A stretch of 64,000 nt of DNA from Closterium sp. Naga37s-1 (taxonomy: Eukaryota > Streptophyta > Zygnematophyceae > Desmidiales > Closteriaceae). The DNA lies in contig CANJKZ010000080.1 of the NCBI GenBank assembly GCA_947471745.1, positions 851,501 through 915,500 on the forward strand. Reading direction: 5' to 3'. Within the stretch, counting starts at the first letter, position 1, and every line of letters starts with the position of its first letter. The position numbers were made by a program, and so were the translations under genes. The notes under the pieces were generated by a model. It was not told where the DNA came from. It saw only the letters and a list, made by a program, of their open reading frames with translations, and did no database searches. Positions 32,701 through 47,700 of this stretch are shown piece after piece.

Positions 32701-35700
32701 TAGCGTGACGGGGAATGGGAATGCTAGCGTGACGGGGAATGGGAATGCTAGCGTGACGGGGAATGGGAATGCTAGCGTGACGGGGAATGGGAATGCTAGC
32801 GTGACCGGGGAATGTGAATGCTAGCGTGACGGGGAATGGAATGCTAGCGTGACGGGGAATGGGAATGCTAGCGTGACGGGGAATGGGAATGCTAGCGTGA
32901 CGGGGAATGGGAATGCTAGCGTGACGGGGAATGGGAATGCTAGCGTGACGGGGAATGGGAATGCTAGCGTGACGGGAATGTGAATGCTAGCGTGACGGGA
33001 ATGGGAATGCTAGCGTGACGGGGAATGTGAATGCTAGCGTGACGGGGAATGGGAATGCTAGCGTGACGGGGAATGGGAATGCTAGCGTGACGGGGAATGG
33101 GAATGCTAGCGTGACGGGGAATGGGAATGCTAGCGTGACGGGGAATGGGAATGCTAGCGTGACGGGGAATGGGAATGCTAGCGTGACGGGGAATGGAATG
33201 CTAGCGTGACGGGGAATGTGAATGCTAGCGTGACGGGGAATGGGAATGCTAGCGTGACGGGGAATGGGAATGCTAGCGTGACGGGGAATGGGAATGCTAG
33301 CGTGACGGGGAATTGGGAATGCTAGCGTGACGGGGAATGGTGAATGCTAGCGTGACGGGGAATGGGAATGCTAGCGTGACGGGGAATGTGAATGCTAGCG
33401 TGACGGGGAATGGGAATGCTAGCGTGACGGGGGAATGGGAATGCTAGCGTGACGGGGAATGGGAATGCTAGCGTGACGGGGAATGGGAATGCTAGCGTGA
33501 CGGGGAATGGGAATGCTAGCGTGACGGGGAATGGGAATGCTAGCGTGACGGGGAATGGGAATGCTAGCGTGACGGGGAATGGGAATGCTAGCGTGACGGG
33601 GAATGGGAATGCTAGCGTGACGGGGAATGGGAATGCTAGCGTGACGGGGAATGGGAATGCTAGCGTGACGGGGAATGGGAATGCTAGCGTGACGGGGAAT
33701 GGGAATGCTAGCGTGACGGGGAATGGGAATGCTAGCGTGACGGGGAATGGGAATGCTAGCGTGACGGGGAATGGGAATGCTAGCGTGAACGGGGAATGGG
33801 AATGCTAGCGTGACGGGGAATGGGAATGCTAGCGTGACGGGGAATGGGAATGCTAGCGTGACGGGGAATGTGAATGCTAGCGTGACGGGGAATGGGAATG
33901 CTAGCGTGACGGGGAATGGGAATGCTAGCGTGACGGGGAATGGGAATGCTAGCGTGACGGGGAATGGGAATGCTAGCGTGACGGGGAATGGGAATGCTAG
34001 CGTGACGGGGAATGGGAATGCTAGCGTGACGGGGAATGTGAATGCTAGCGTGACGGGGAATGGGAATGCTAGCGTGACGAATGGGAATGCTAGCGTGACG
34101 GGGAATGGGATGCTAGCGTGACGGGGAATGGGAATGCTAGCGTGACGGGGAATGGGAATGCTAGCGTGACGGGGAATGGGAATGCTAGCGTGACGGGGAA
34201 TGTGAATGCTAGCGTGACGGGGAATGGGAATGCTAGCGTGACGGGGAATGGGAATGCTAGCGTGACGGGGAATGGGAATGCTAGCGTGACGGGGAATGGG
34301 AATGCTAGCGTGACGGGGAATGGGAATGCTAGCGTGACGGGGAATGGGAATGCTAGCGTGACGGGGAATGTGAATGCTAGCGTGACGGGGAATGGGAATG
34401 CTAGCGTGACGGGGAATGGGAATGCTAGCGTGACGGGGAATGTGAATGCTAGCGTGACGGGGAATGGGAATGCTAGCGTGACGGGGAATGGGAATGCTAG
34501 CGTGACGGGGAATGGGAATGCTAGCGTGACGGGGAATGGGAATGCTAGCGTGACGGGGAATGGGAATGCTAGCGTGACGGGGAATGGGAATGCTAGCGTG
34601 ACGGGGAATGGGAATGCTAGCGTGACGGGGAATGGGAATGCTAGCGTGACGGGGAATGGGAATGCTAGCGTGACGGGGAATGGGAATGCTAGCGTGACGG
34701 GGAATGGGAATGCTAGCGTGACGGGGAATGTGAATGCTAGCGTGACGGGGAATGGGAATGCTAGCGTGACGGGGAATGGGAATGCTAGCGTGACGGGGAA
34801 TGGAATGCTAGCGTGACGGGGAATGTGAATGCTAGCGTGACGGGGAATGGGAATGCTAGCGTGACGGGGAATGGGAATGCTAGCGTGACGGGGAATGGGA
34901 ATGCTAGCGTGACGGGGAATGTGAATGCTAGCGTGACGGGGAATGGGAATGCTAGCGTGACGGGGAATGGGAATGCTAGCGTGACGGGGAATGGGAATGC
35001 TAGCGTGACGGGGAATGTGAATGCTAGCGTGACGGGGAATGGGAATGCTAGCGTGACGGGGAATGGGAATGCTAGCGTGACGGGGAATGGGAATGCTAGC
35101 GTGACGGGGAATGGGAATGCTAGCGTGACGGGGAATGGGAATGCTAGCGTGACGGGGAATGGGAATGCTAGCGTGACGGGGAATGGGAATGCTAGCGTGA
35201 CGGGGAATGGGAATGCTAGCGTGACGGGGAATGGGAATGCTAGCGTGACGGGGAATGGGAATGCTAGCGTGACGGGGAATGGGAATGCTAGCGTGACGGG
35301 GAATGGGAATGCTAGCGTGACGGGGAATGGGAATGCTAGCGTGACGGGGAATGGGAATGCTAGCGTGACGGGGAATGGGAATGCTAGCGTGACGGGGAAT
35401 GGGAATGCTAGCGTGACGGGGAATGTGAATGCTAGCGTGACGGGGAATGGGAATGCTAGCGTGACGGGGAATGGGAATGCTAGCGTGACGGGGAATGTGA
35501 ATGCTAGCGTGACGGGGAATGGGAATGCTAGCGTGACGGGGAATGTGAATGCTAGCGTGACGGGGAATGGGAATGCTAGCGTGACGGGGAATGGGAATGC
35601 TAGCGTGACGGGGAATGGGAATGCTAGCGTGACGGGGAATGGGAATGCTAGCGTGACGGGGAATGGGAATGCTAGCGTGACGGGGAATGGGAATGCTAGC

Positions 35701-38700
35701 GTGACGGGGAATGGGAATGCTAGCGTGACGGGGAATGGGAATGCTAGCGTGACGGGGAATGGGAATGCTAGCGTGACGGGGAATGGGAATGCTAGCGTGA
35801 CGGGGAATGGGAATGCTAGCGTGACGGGGAATGTGAATGCTAGCGTGACGGGGAATGGGAATGCTAGCGTGACGGGGAATGGGAATGCTAGCGTGACGGG
35901 GAATGGAATGCCGGGGAATGTGACTGCCTAGGCGTGAAGGGGAATGGGAATGCTAGCGTGACGGGGAATGGGAATGCTAGCGTGACGGGGAATGGGAATG
36001 CTAGCGTGACGGGGAATGGGAATGCTAGCGTGACGGGGAATGGGAATGCTAGCGTGACGGGGAATGGGAATGCTAGCGTGACGGGGAATGGGAATGCTAG
36101 CGTGACGGGGAATGGGAATGCTAGCGTGACGGGGAATGGGAATGCTAGCGTGACGGGGAATGGGAATGCTAGCGTGACGGGGAATGGGAATGCTAGCGTG
36201 ACGGGGAATGGGAATGCTAGCGTGACGGGGAATGGGAATGCTAGCGTGACGGGGAATGGGAATGCTAGCGTGACGGGGAATGTGAATGCTAGCGTGACGG
36301 GGAATGGGAATGCTAGCGTGACGGGGAATGGGAATGCTAGCGTGACGGGAATGGGAATGCTAGCGTGACGGGGAATGGGAATGCTAGCGTGACGGGGAAT
36401 GTGAATGCTAGCGTGACGGGGAATGGGAATGCTAGCGTGACGGGGAATGTGAATGCTAGCGTGACGGGAATGGGAATGCTAGCGTGACGGGGAATGGGAA
36501 TGCTAGCGTGACGGGGAATGGGAATGCTAGCGTGACGGGGAATGTGAATGCTAGCGTGACGGGGAATGGGAATGCTAGCGTGACGGGGAATGTGAATGCT
36601 AGCGTGACGGGGAATGGGAATGCTAGCGTGACGGGGAATGGGAATGCCGTGACGGGGAATGGGAATGCTAGCGTGACGGGGAATGGGAATGCTAGCGTGA
36701 CGGGGAATGGGAATGCTAGCGTGACGGGGAATGGGAATGCTAGCGTGACGGGGAATGGGAATGCTAGCGTGACGGGGAATGGAATGCTAGCGTGACGGGA
36801 ATGGGAATGCTAGCGTGACGGGGAATGTGAATGCTAGCGTGACGGGGAATGGGAATGCTAGCGTGACGGGGAATGGGAATGCTAGCGTGACGGGGAATGG
36901 GAATGCTAGCGTGACGGGGAATGGGAATGCTAGCGTGACGGGGGAAGTGAATGCTAGCGTGACGGGGAATGGGAATGCTAGCGTGACGGGGAATGTGAAT
37001 GCTAGCGTGACGGGGAATGGGAATGCTAGCGTGACGGGGAATGGGAATGCTAGCGTGACGGGGAATGGGAATGCTAGCGTGACGGGGAATGGGAATGCTA
37101 GCGTGACGGGAATGGGAATGCTAGCGTGACGGGGAATGTGAATGCTAGCGTGACGGGGAATGGGAATGCTAGCGTGACGGGGAATGGGAATGCTAGCGTG
37201 ACGGGGAATGGGAATGCTAGCGTGACGGGGAATGTGAATGCTAGCGTGACGGGAATGGGAATGCTAGCGTGACGGGGAATGGGAATGCTAGCGTGACGGG
37301 AATGTGAATGCTAGCGTGACGGGGAATGGGAATGCTAGCGTGACGGGGAATGGGAATGCTAGCGTGACGGGGAATGGGAATGCTAGCGTGACGGGGAATG
37401 GGAATGCTAGCGTGACGGGGAATGGGAATGCTAGCGTGACGGGGAATGGGAATGCTAGCGTGACGGGGAATGGGAATGCTAGCGTGACGGGGAATGGGAA
37501 TGCTAGCGTGACGGGGAATGGGAATGCTAGCGTGACGGGGAATGGGAATGCTAGCGTGACGGGGAATGGGAATGCTAGCGTGACGGGGAATGGGAATGCT
37601 AGCGTGACGGGGAATGGGAATGCTAGCGTGACGGGGAATGGGAATGCTAGCGTGACGGGGAATGGGAATGCTAGCGTGACGGGGAATGGGAATGCTAGCG
37701 TGACGGGGAATGGGAATGCTAGCGTGACGGGGAATGGGAATGCTAGCGTGACGGGGAATGGGAATGCTAGCGTGACGGGGAATGTGAATGCTAGCGTGAC
37801 GGGGAATGGGAATGCTAGCGTGACGGGGAATGGGAATGCTAGCGTGACGGGGAATGGGAATGCTAGCGTGACGGGGAATGGAATGCTAGCGTGACGGGGA
37901 ATGGGAATGCTAGCGTGACGGGGAATGGGAATGCTAGCGTGACGGGGAATGTGAATGCTAGCGTGACGGGAATGGAATGCTAGCGTGACGGGGAATGGGA
38001 ATGCTAGCGTGACGGGGAATGTGAATGCTAGCGTGACGGGGAATGGGAATGCTAGCGTGACGGGGAATGTGAATGCTAGCGTGACGGGGAATGGGAATGC
38101 TAGCGTGACGGGGAATGGGAATGCTAGCGTGACGGGGAATGTGAATGCTAGCGTGACGGGGAATGGGAATGCTAGCGTGACGGGGAATGTGAATGCTAGC
38201 GTGACGGGGAATGGGAATGCTAGCGTGACGGGGAATGGGAATGCTAGCGTGACGGGGAATGGGAATGCTAGCGTGACGGGGAATGGGAATGCTAGCGTGA
38301 CGGGGAATGTGAATGCTAGCGTGACGGGGAATGGGAATGCTAGCGTGACGGGGAATGGGAATGCTAGCGTGACGGGGAATGGGAATGCTAGCGTGACGGG
38401 GAATGGGAATGCTAGCGTGACGGGGAATGGGAATGCTAGCGTGACGGGGAATGGGAATGCTAGCGTGACGGGGAATGTGAATGCTAGCGTGACGGGGAAT
38501 GGGAATGCTAGCGTGACGGGGAATGTGAATGCTAGCGTGACGGGGAATGGGAATGCTAGCGTGACGGGGAATGGGAATGCTAGCGTGACGGGGAATGGGA
38601 ATGCTAGCGTGACGGGGAATGGGAATGCTAGCGTGACGGGGAATGTGAATGCTAGCGTGACGGGGAATGGGAATGCTAGCGTGACGGGGAATGGGAATGC

Positions 38701-41700
38701 TAGCGTGACGGGGAATGTGAATGCTAGCGTGACGGGGAATGGGAATGCTAGCGTGACGGGGAATGTGAATGCTAGCGTGACGGGGAATGGGAATGCTAGC
38801 GTGACGGGGAATGTGAATGCTAGCGTGACGGGGAATTGGAATGCTAGCGTGACGGGGAATGGGAATGCTAGCGTGACGGGAATGGGAATGCTAGCGTGAC
38901 GGGGAATGTGAATGCTAGCGTGACGGGGAATGGGAATGCTAGCGTGACGGGGAATGGGAATGCTAGCGTGACGGGGAATGTGAATGCTAGCGTGACGGGG
39001 AATGGGAATGCTAGCGTGACGGGGAATGTGAATGCTAGCGTGACGGGGAATGGGAATGCTAGCGTGACGGGGAATGGGAATGCTAGCGTGACGGGGAATG
39101 TGAATGCTAGCGTGACGGGGAATGGGAATGCTAGCGTGACGGGGAATGGGAATGCTAGCGTGACGGGGAATGGGAATGCTAGCGTGACGGGGAATGGGAA
39201 TGCTAGCGTGACGGGGAATGGGAATGCTAGCGTGACGGGGAATGGGAATGCTAGCGTGACGGGGAATGTGAATGCTAGCGTGACGGGGAATGGGAATGCT
39301 AGCGTGACGGGAATGTGAATGCTAGCGTGACGGGGAATGGAATGCTAGCGTGACGGGGAATGGAATGCTAGCGTGACTGGGAAGGGGAATGCTAGCGTGA
39401 CGGGGAATGGGAATGCTAGCGTGACGGGGAATGGGGAAATGCTAGCGTGACGGGGAATGTGAATGCTAGCGTGACGGGGAATGGGAATGCTAGCGTGACG
39501 GGGAATGGGAATGCTAGCGTGACGGGGAATGGGAAATGCTAGCGTGACGGGGAATGGGAATGCTAGCGTGACGGGGAATGGGAATGCTAGCGTGACGGGG
39601 AAATGGGAATGCTAGCGTGACGGGGAATGGGAATGCTAGCGTGACGGGGAATGGGAATGCTAGCGTGACGGGGAATGGGAATGCTAGCGTGACGGGGAAT
39701 GTGAATGCTAGCGTGACGGGAATGGGAATGCTAGCGTGACGGGGAATGGGAATGCTAGCGTGACGGGAATGGGAATGCTAGCGTGACGGGGAATGGGAAT
39801 GCTAGCGTGACGGGGAATGGGAATGCTAGCGTGACGGGGAATGGGAATGCTAGCGTGACGGGGAATGGGAATGCTAGCGTGACGGGGAATGGGAATGCTA
39901 GCGTGACGGGGAATGGGAATGCTAGCGTGACGGGGAATGGGAATGCTAGCGTGACGGGGAATGGGAATGCTAGCGTGACGGGGAATGGGAATGCTAGCGT
40001 GACGGGGAATGGGAATGCTAGCGTGACGGGGAATGTGAATGCTAGCGTGACGGGGAATGGGAATGCTAGCGTGACGGGGAATGGGAATGCTAGCGTGACG
40101 GGGAATGGGAATGCTAGCGTGACGGGGAATGGGAATGCTAGCGTGACGGGGAATGGGAATGCTAGCGTGACGGGGAATGGGAATGCTAGCGTGACGGGGA
40201 ATGTGAATGCTAGCGTGACGGGGAATGGGAATGCTAGCGTGACGGGGAATGGGAATGCTAGCGTGACGGGGAATGTGAATGCTAGCGTGACGGGGAATGG
40301 GAATGCTAGCGTGACGGGGAATGGGAATGCTAGCGTGACGGGGAATGGGAATGCTAGCGTGACGGGGAATGGGAATGCTAGCGTGACGGGGAATGGGAAT
40401 GCTAGCGTGACGGGGAATGGGAATGCTAGCGTGACGGGGAATGTGAATGCTAGCGTGACGGGGAATGGGAATGCTAGCGTGACGGGGAATGTGAATGCTA
40501 GCGTGACGGGGAATGGGAATGCTAGCGTGACGGGGAATGTGAATGCTAGCGTGACGGGGAATGTGAATGCTAGCGTGACGGGGAATGGGAATGCTAGCGT
40601 GACGGGGAATGGGAATGCTAGCGTGACGGGGAATGGGAATGCTAGCGTGACGGGGAATGGGAATGCTAGCGTGACGGGGAATGGGAATGCTAGCGTGACG
40701 GGGGAATGGGAATGCTAGCGTGACGGGGAATGGGAATGCTAGCGTGACGGGGAATGGGAATGCTAGCGTGACGGGGAATGGGAATGCTAGCGTGACGGGG
40801 AATGGGAATGCTAGCGTGACGGGGAATGGGAATGCTAGCGTGACGGGGAATGGGAATGCTAGCGTGACGGGGAATGTGAATGCTAGCGTGACGGGGAATG
40901 GGAATGCTAGCGTGACGGGGAATGGGAATGCTAGCGTGACGGGGAATGGGAATGCTAGCGTGACGGGGAATGTGAATGCTAGCGTGACGGGGAATGGGAA
41001 TGCTAGCGTGACGGGGAATGTGAATGCTAGCGTGACGGGGAATGGGAATGCTAGCGTGACGGGGAATGTGAATGCTAGCGTGACGGGGAATGGGAATGCT
41101 AGCGTGACGGGGAATGGGAATGCTAGCGTGACGGGGAATGTGAATGCTAGCGTGACGGGGAATGGGAATGCTAGCGTGACGGGGAATGGGAATGCTAGCG
41201 TGACGGGGAATGGGAATGCTAGCGTGACGGGGAATGGGAATGCTAGCGTGACGGGGAATGGGAATGCTAGCGTGACGGGGAATGGGAATGCTAGCGTGAC
41301 GGGGAATGGGAATGCTAGCGTGACGGGGAATGGGAATGCTAGCGTGACGGGGAATGGGAATGCTAGCGTGACGGGGAATGGGAATGCTAGCGTGACGGGG
41401 AATGGGAATGCTAGCGTGACGGGGAATGTGAATGCTAGCGTGACGGGGAATGGGAATGCTAGCGTGACGGGGAATGGGAATGCTAGCGTGACGGGGATGG
41501 GAATGCTAGCGTGACGGGGAATGGGAATGCTAGCGTGACGGGGAATGGGAATGCTAGCGTGACGGGGAATGGGAATGCTAGCGTGACGGGGAATGGGAAT
41601 GCTAGCGTGACGGGGAATGGGAATGCTAGCGTGACGGGGAATGGGAATGCTAGCGTGACGGGGAATGGGAATGCTAGCGTGACGGGGAATGGGAATGCTA

Positions 41701-44700
41701 GCGTGACGGGGAATGTGAATGCTAGCGTGACGGGGAATGGGAATGCTAGCGTGACGGGGAATGGGAATGCTAGCGTGACGGGGAATGGGAATGCTAGCGT
41801 GACGGGGAATGGGAATGCTAGCGTGACGGGGATGGGAATGCTAGCGTGACGGGAATGGGAATGCTAGCGTGACGGGGAATGGGAATGCTAGCCGTGACGG
41901 GGAATGGGAATGCTAGCGTGACGGGGAATGGGAATGCTAGCGTGACGGGGAATGGGAATGCTAGCCGTGACGGGGAATGGGAATGCTAGCGTGACGGGGA
42001 ATGGGAATGCTAGCGTGACGGGGAATGGGAATGCTAGCGTGACGGGGAATGGGAATGCTAGCGTGACGGGGAATGGGAATGCTAGCGTGACGGGGAATGG
42101 GAATGCTAGCGTGACGGGGAATGGGAATGCTAGCGTGACGGGGAATGGGAATGCTAGCGTGACGGGGAATGTGAATGCTAGCGTGACGGGGAATGGGAAT
42201 GCTAGCGTGACGGGGAATGGGAATGCTAGCGTGACGGGGAATGGGAATGCTAGCGTGACGGGGAATGTGAATGCTAGCGTGACGGGGAATGGGAATGCTA
42301 GCGTGACGGGGAATGTGAATGCTAGCGTGACGGGGAATGGGAATGCTAGCGTGACGGGGAATGGGAATGCTAGCGTGACGGGGAATGGGAATGCTAGCGT
42401 GACGGGGAATGGAATGCTAGCGTGACGGGGAATGGGAATGCTAGCGTGACGGGGAATGGGAATGCTAGCGTGACGGGGAATGGGAATGCTAGCGTGACGG
42501 GGAATGGGAATGCTAGCGTGACGGGGAATGGGAATGCTAGCGTGACGGGGAATGGGAATGCTAGCGTGACGGGGAATGGGAATGCTAGCGTGACGGGGAA
42601 TGGGAATGCTAGCGTGACGGGGAATGGGAATGCTAGCGTGACGGGGAATGTGAATGCTAGCGTGACGGGGAATGTGAATGCTAGCGTGACGGGGAATGGG
42701 AATGCTAGCGTGACGGGGAATGGGAATGCTAGCGTGACGGGGAATGGGAATGCTAGCGTGACGGGGAATGTGAATGCTAGCGTGACGGGGAATGGGAATG
42801 CTAGCGGACGGGGAATGGGAATGCTAGCGTGACGGGGAATGGGAATGCTAGCGTGACGGGGAATGTGAATGCTAGCGTGACGGGGAATGGGAATGCTAGC
42901 GTGACGGGGAATGGGAATGCTAGCGTGACGGGGAATGGGAATGCTAGCGTGACGGGGAATGGGAATGCTAGCGTGACGGGGAATGGGAATGCTAGCGTGA
43001 CGGGGAATGGGAATGCTAGCGTGACGGGGAATGGGAATGCTAGCGTGACGGGGAATGGGAATGCTAGCGTGACGGGGAATGGGAATGCTAGCGTGACGGG
43101 GAATGGGAATGCTAGCGTGACGGGGAATGTGAATGCTAGCGTGACGGGGAATGGGAATGCTAGCGTGACGGGGAATGGGAATGCTAGCGTGACGGGGAAT
43201 GGGAAATGCTAGCGTGACGGGGAATGGGAATGCTAGCGTGACGGGGAATGGGAATGCTAGCGTGACGGGGAATGGGAATGCTAGCGTGACGGGGAATGGG
43301 AATGCTAGCGTGACGGGGAATGGGAATGCTAGCGTGACGGGGAATGGGAATGCTAGCGTGACGGGGAATGGGGAATGCTAGCGTGACGGGGAATGTGAAT
43401 GCTAGCGTGACGGGGATGGGAATGCTAGCGTGACGGGGAATGGGAATGCTAGCGTGACGGGGAATGGGAATGCTAGCGTGACGGGGAATGGGAATGCTAG
43501 CGTGACGGGGAATGGGAATGCTAGCGTGACGGGGAATGGGAATGCTAGCGTGACGGGGAATGGGAATGCTAGCGTGACCGGGGAATGGGAATGCTAGCGT
43601 GACGGGGAATGTGAATGCTAGCGTGACGGGGAATGGGAATGCTAGCGTGACGGGGAATGGGAATGCTAGCGTGACGGGGAATGGGAATGCTAGCGTGACG
43701 GGGAATGGGAATGCTAGCGTGACGGGGAATGGGAATGCTAGCGTGACGGGGAATGGGAATGCTAGCGTGACGGGGAATGGGAATGCTAGCGTGACGGGGA
43801 ATGGGAATGCTAGCGTGACGGGGAATGTGAATGCTAGCGTGACGGGGAATGGGAATGCTAGCGTGACGGGGAATGGGAATGCTAGCGTGACGGGGAATGG
43901 GAATGCTAGCGTGACGGGGAATGGGAATGCTAGCGTGACGGGGAATGGGAATGCTAGCGTGACGGGGAATGGGAATGCTAGCGTGACGGGGAATGGGAAT
44001 GCTAGCGTGACGGGGAATGTGAATGCTAGCGTGACGGGGAATGGGAATGCTAGCGTGACGGGGAATGGGAATGCTAGCGTGACGGGGAATGGGAATGCTA
44101 GCGTGACGGGGAATGGGAATGCTAGCGTGACGGGGAATGTGAATGCTAGCGTGACGGGGAATGGGAATGCTAGCGTGACGGGGAATGGGAATGCTAGCGT
44201 GACGGGGAATGGGAATGCTAGCGTGACGGGGAATGGGAATGCTAGCGTGACGGGGAATGTGAATGCTAGCGTGACGGGGAATGGGAATGCTAGCGTGACG
44301 GGGAATGGGAATGCTAGCGTGACGTGGAATGGGAATGCTAGCGTGACGGGGAATGGGAATGCTAGCGTGACGGGAATGTGAATGCTAGCGTGACGGGGAA
44401 ATGTGAATGCTAGCGTGACGGGGGAATGGGAATGCTAGCGTGACGGGGAATGGGAATGCTAGCGTGACGGGGAATGGGAATGCTAGCGTGACGGGGAATG
44501 GGAATGCTAGCGTGACGGGGAATGGAATGCTAGCGTGACGGGGAATGTGAATGCTAGCGTGACGGGGAATGGGAATGCTAGCGTGACGGGGAATGTGAAT
44601 GCTAGCGTGACGGGGAATGGGAATGCTAGCGTGACGGGGAATGGGAATGCTAGCGTGACGGGGATGGGAATGCTAGCGTGACGGGGAATGGGAATGCTAG

Positions 44701-47700
44701 CGTGACGGGGAATGGGAATGCTAGCGTGACGGGGAATGGGAATGCTAGCGTGACGGGGAATGGGAAATGCTAGCGTGACGGGGAATGGGAATGCTAGCGT
44801 GACGGGGAATGTGAATGCTAGCGTGACGGGAATGGGAATGCTAGCGTGACGGGGAATGGGAATGCTAGCGTGACGGGGAATGGAATGCTAGCGTGACGGG
44901 GAATGTGAATGCTAGCGTGACGGGGAATGGGAATGCTAGCGTGACGGGGAATGGGAATGCTAGCGTGACGGGGAATGGGAATGCTAGCGTGACGGGGAAT
45001 GTGAATGCTAGCGTGACGGGGAATGGAATGCTAGCGTGACGGGGAATGGGAATGCTAGCGTGACGGGGAATGGGAATGCTAGCGTGACGGGGAATGGGAA
45101 TGCTAGCGTGACGGGGAATGGGAATGCTAGCGTGACGGGGAATGGGAATGCTAGCGTGACGGGGAATGGGAATGCTAGCGTGACGGGGAATGTGAATGCT
45201 AGCGTGACGGGGAATGGGAATGCTAGCGTGACGGGGAATGGGAATGCTAGCGTGACGAATGGGAATGCTAGCGTGACGGGGAATGGGAATGCTAGCGTGA
45301 CGGGGAATGGGAATGCTAGCGTGACGGGGAATGGGAATGCTAGCGTGACGGGGAATGGGAATGCTAGCGTGACGGGGAATGGGAATGCTAGCGTGACGGG
45401 GAATGGGAATGCTAGCGTGACGGGGAATGGGAATGCTAGCGTGACGGGGAATGGGAATGCTAGCGTGACGGGGAATGGGAATGCTAGCGTGACGGGGAAT
45501 GTGAATGCTAGCGTGACGGGGAATGGGAATGCTAGCGTGACGGGGAATGTGAATGCTAGCGTGACGGGGAATGGGAATGCTAGCGTGACGGGGAATGTGA
45601 ATGCTAGCGTGACGGGGAATGGGAATGCTAGCGTGACGGGGAATGGGAATGCTAGCGTGACGGGGAATGTGAATGCTAGCGTGACGGGGAATGGGAATGC
45701 TAGCGTGACGGGGAATGTGAATGCTAGCGTGACGGGGAATGGGAATGCTAGCGTGACGGGGAATGGGAATGCTAGCGTGACGGGGAATGGGAATGCTAGC
45801 GTGACGGGGAATGGGAATGCTAGCGTGACGGGGAATGGGAATGCTAGCGTGACGGGGAATGTGAATGCTAGCGTGACGGGGAATGGGAATGCTAGCGTGA
45901 CGGGGAATGTGAATGCTAGCGTGACGGGGAATGTGAATGCTAGCGTGACGGGGAATGGGAATGCTAGCGTGACGGGGAATGGGAATGCTAGCGTGACGGG
46001 GAATGGGAATGCTAGCGTGACGGGGAATGTGAATGCTAGCGTGACGGGGAATGGGAATGCTAGCGTGACGGGGAATGTGAATGCTAGCGTGACGGGGAAT
46101 GTGAATGCTAGCGTGACGGGGAATGGGAATGCTAGCGTGACGGGGAATGGGAATGCTAGCGTGACGGGGAATGTGAATGCTAGCGTGACGGGGAATGTGA
46201 ATGCTAGCGTGACGGGGAATGGGAATGCTAGCGTGACGGGGAATGGAATGCTAGCGTGACGGGGAATGTGAATGCTAGCGTGACGGGGAATGGGAATGCT
46301 AGCGTGACGGGGAATGGGAATGCTAGCGTGACGGGGAATGGGAATGCTAGCGTGACGGGGAATGGGAATGCTAGCGTGACGGGGAATGGGAATGCTAGCG
46401 TGACGGGGAATGGGAATGCTAGCGTGACGGGGAATGGGAATGCTAGCGTGACGGGGAATGGGAATGCTAGCGTGACGGGGAATGGGAATGCTAGCGTGAC
46501 GGGGAATGTGAATGCTAGCGTGACGGGGAATGGGAATGCTAGCGTGACGGGGAATGGGAATGCTAGCGTGACGGGGAATGGGAATGCTAGCGTGACGGGG
46601 AATGGGAATGCTAGCGTGACGGGGAATGTTAATGCTAGCGTGACGGGGAATGGGAATGCTAGCGTGACGGGGAATGGGAATGCTAGCGTGACGGGGAATG
46701 GGAATGCTAGCGTGACGGGGAATGGGAATGCTAGCGTGACGGGGAATGGGAATGCTAGCGTGACGGGGAATGTGAATGCTAGCGTGACGGGGAATGGGAA
46801 TGCTAGCGTGACGGGGAATGGGAATGCTAGCGTGACGGGGAATGGGAATGCTAGCGTGACGGGGAATGGGAATGCTAGCGTGACGGGGAATGTGAATGCT
46901 AGCGTGACGGGGAATGGGAATGCTAGCGTGACGGGGAATGGGAATGCTAGCGTGACGGGGAATGGGAATGCTAGCGTGACGGGGAATGGGAATGCTAGCG
47001 TGACGGGGAATGGGAATGCTAGCGTGACGGGGAATGGGAATGCTAGCGTGACGGGGAATGTGAATGCTAGCGTGACGGGGAATGGGAATGCTAGCGTGAC
47101 GGGGAATGTGAATGCTAGCGTGACGGGGAATGTGAATGCTAGCGTGACGGGGAATGGGAATGCTAGCGTGACGGGGAATGGGAATGCTAGCGTGACGGGG
47201 AATGTGAATGCTAGCGTGACGGGGAATGGGAATGCTAGCGTGACGGGGAATGTGAATGCTAGCGTGACGGGGAATGTGAATGCTAGCGTGACGGGGAATG
47301 GGAATGCTAGCGTGACGGGGAATGTGAATGCTAGCGTGACGGGGAATGGGAATGCTAGCGTGACGGGGAATGTGAATGCTAGCGTGACGGGGAATGTGAA
47401 TGCTAGCGTGACGGGGAATGGGAATGCTAGCGTGACGGGGAATGTGAATGCTAGCGTGACGGGGAATGGGAATGCTAGCGTGACGGGGAATGGGAATGCT
47501 AGCGTGACGGGGAATGGGAATGCTAGCGTGACGGGGAATGGGAATGCTAGCGTGACGGGGAATGTGAATGCTAGCGTGACGGGGAATGGGAATGCTAGCG
47601 TGACGGGGAATGTGAATGCTAGCGTGACGGGGAATGGGAATGCTAGCGTGACGAGAATGTGAATGCTAGCGTGACGGGGAATGTGAATGCTAGCGTGACG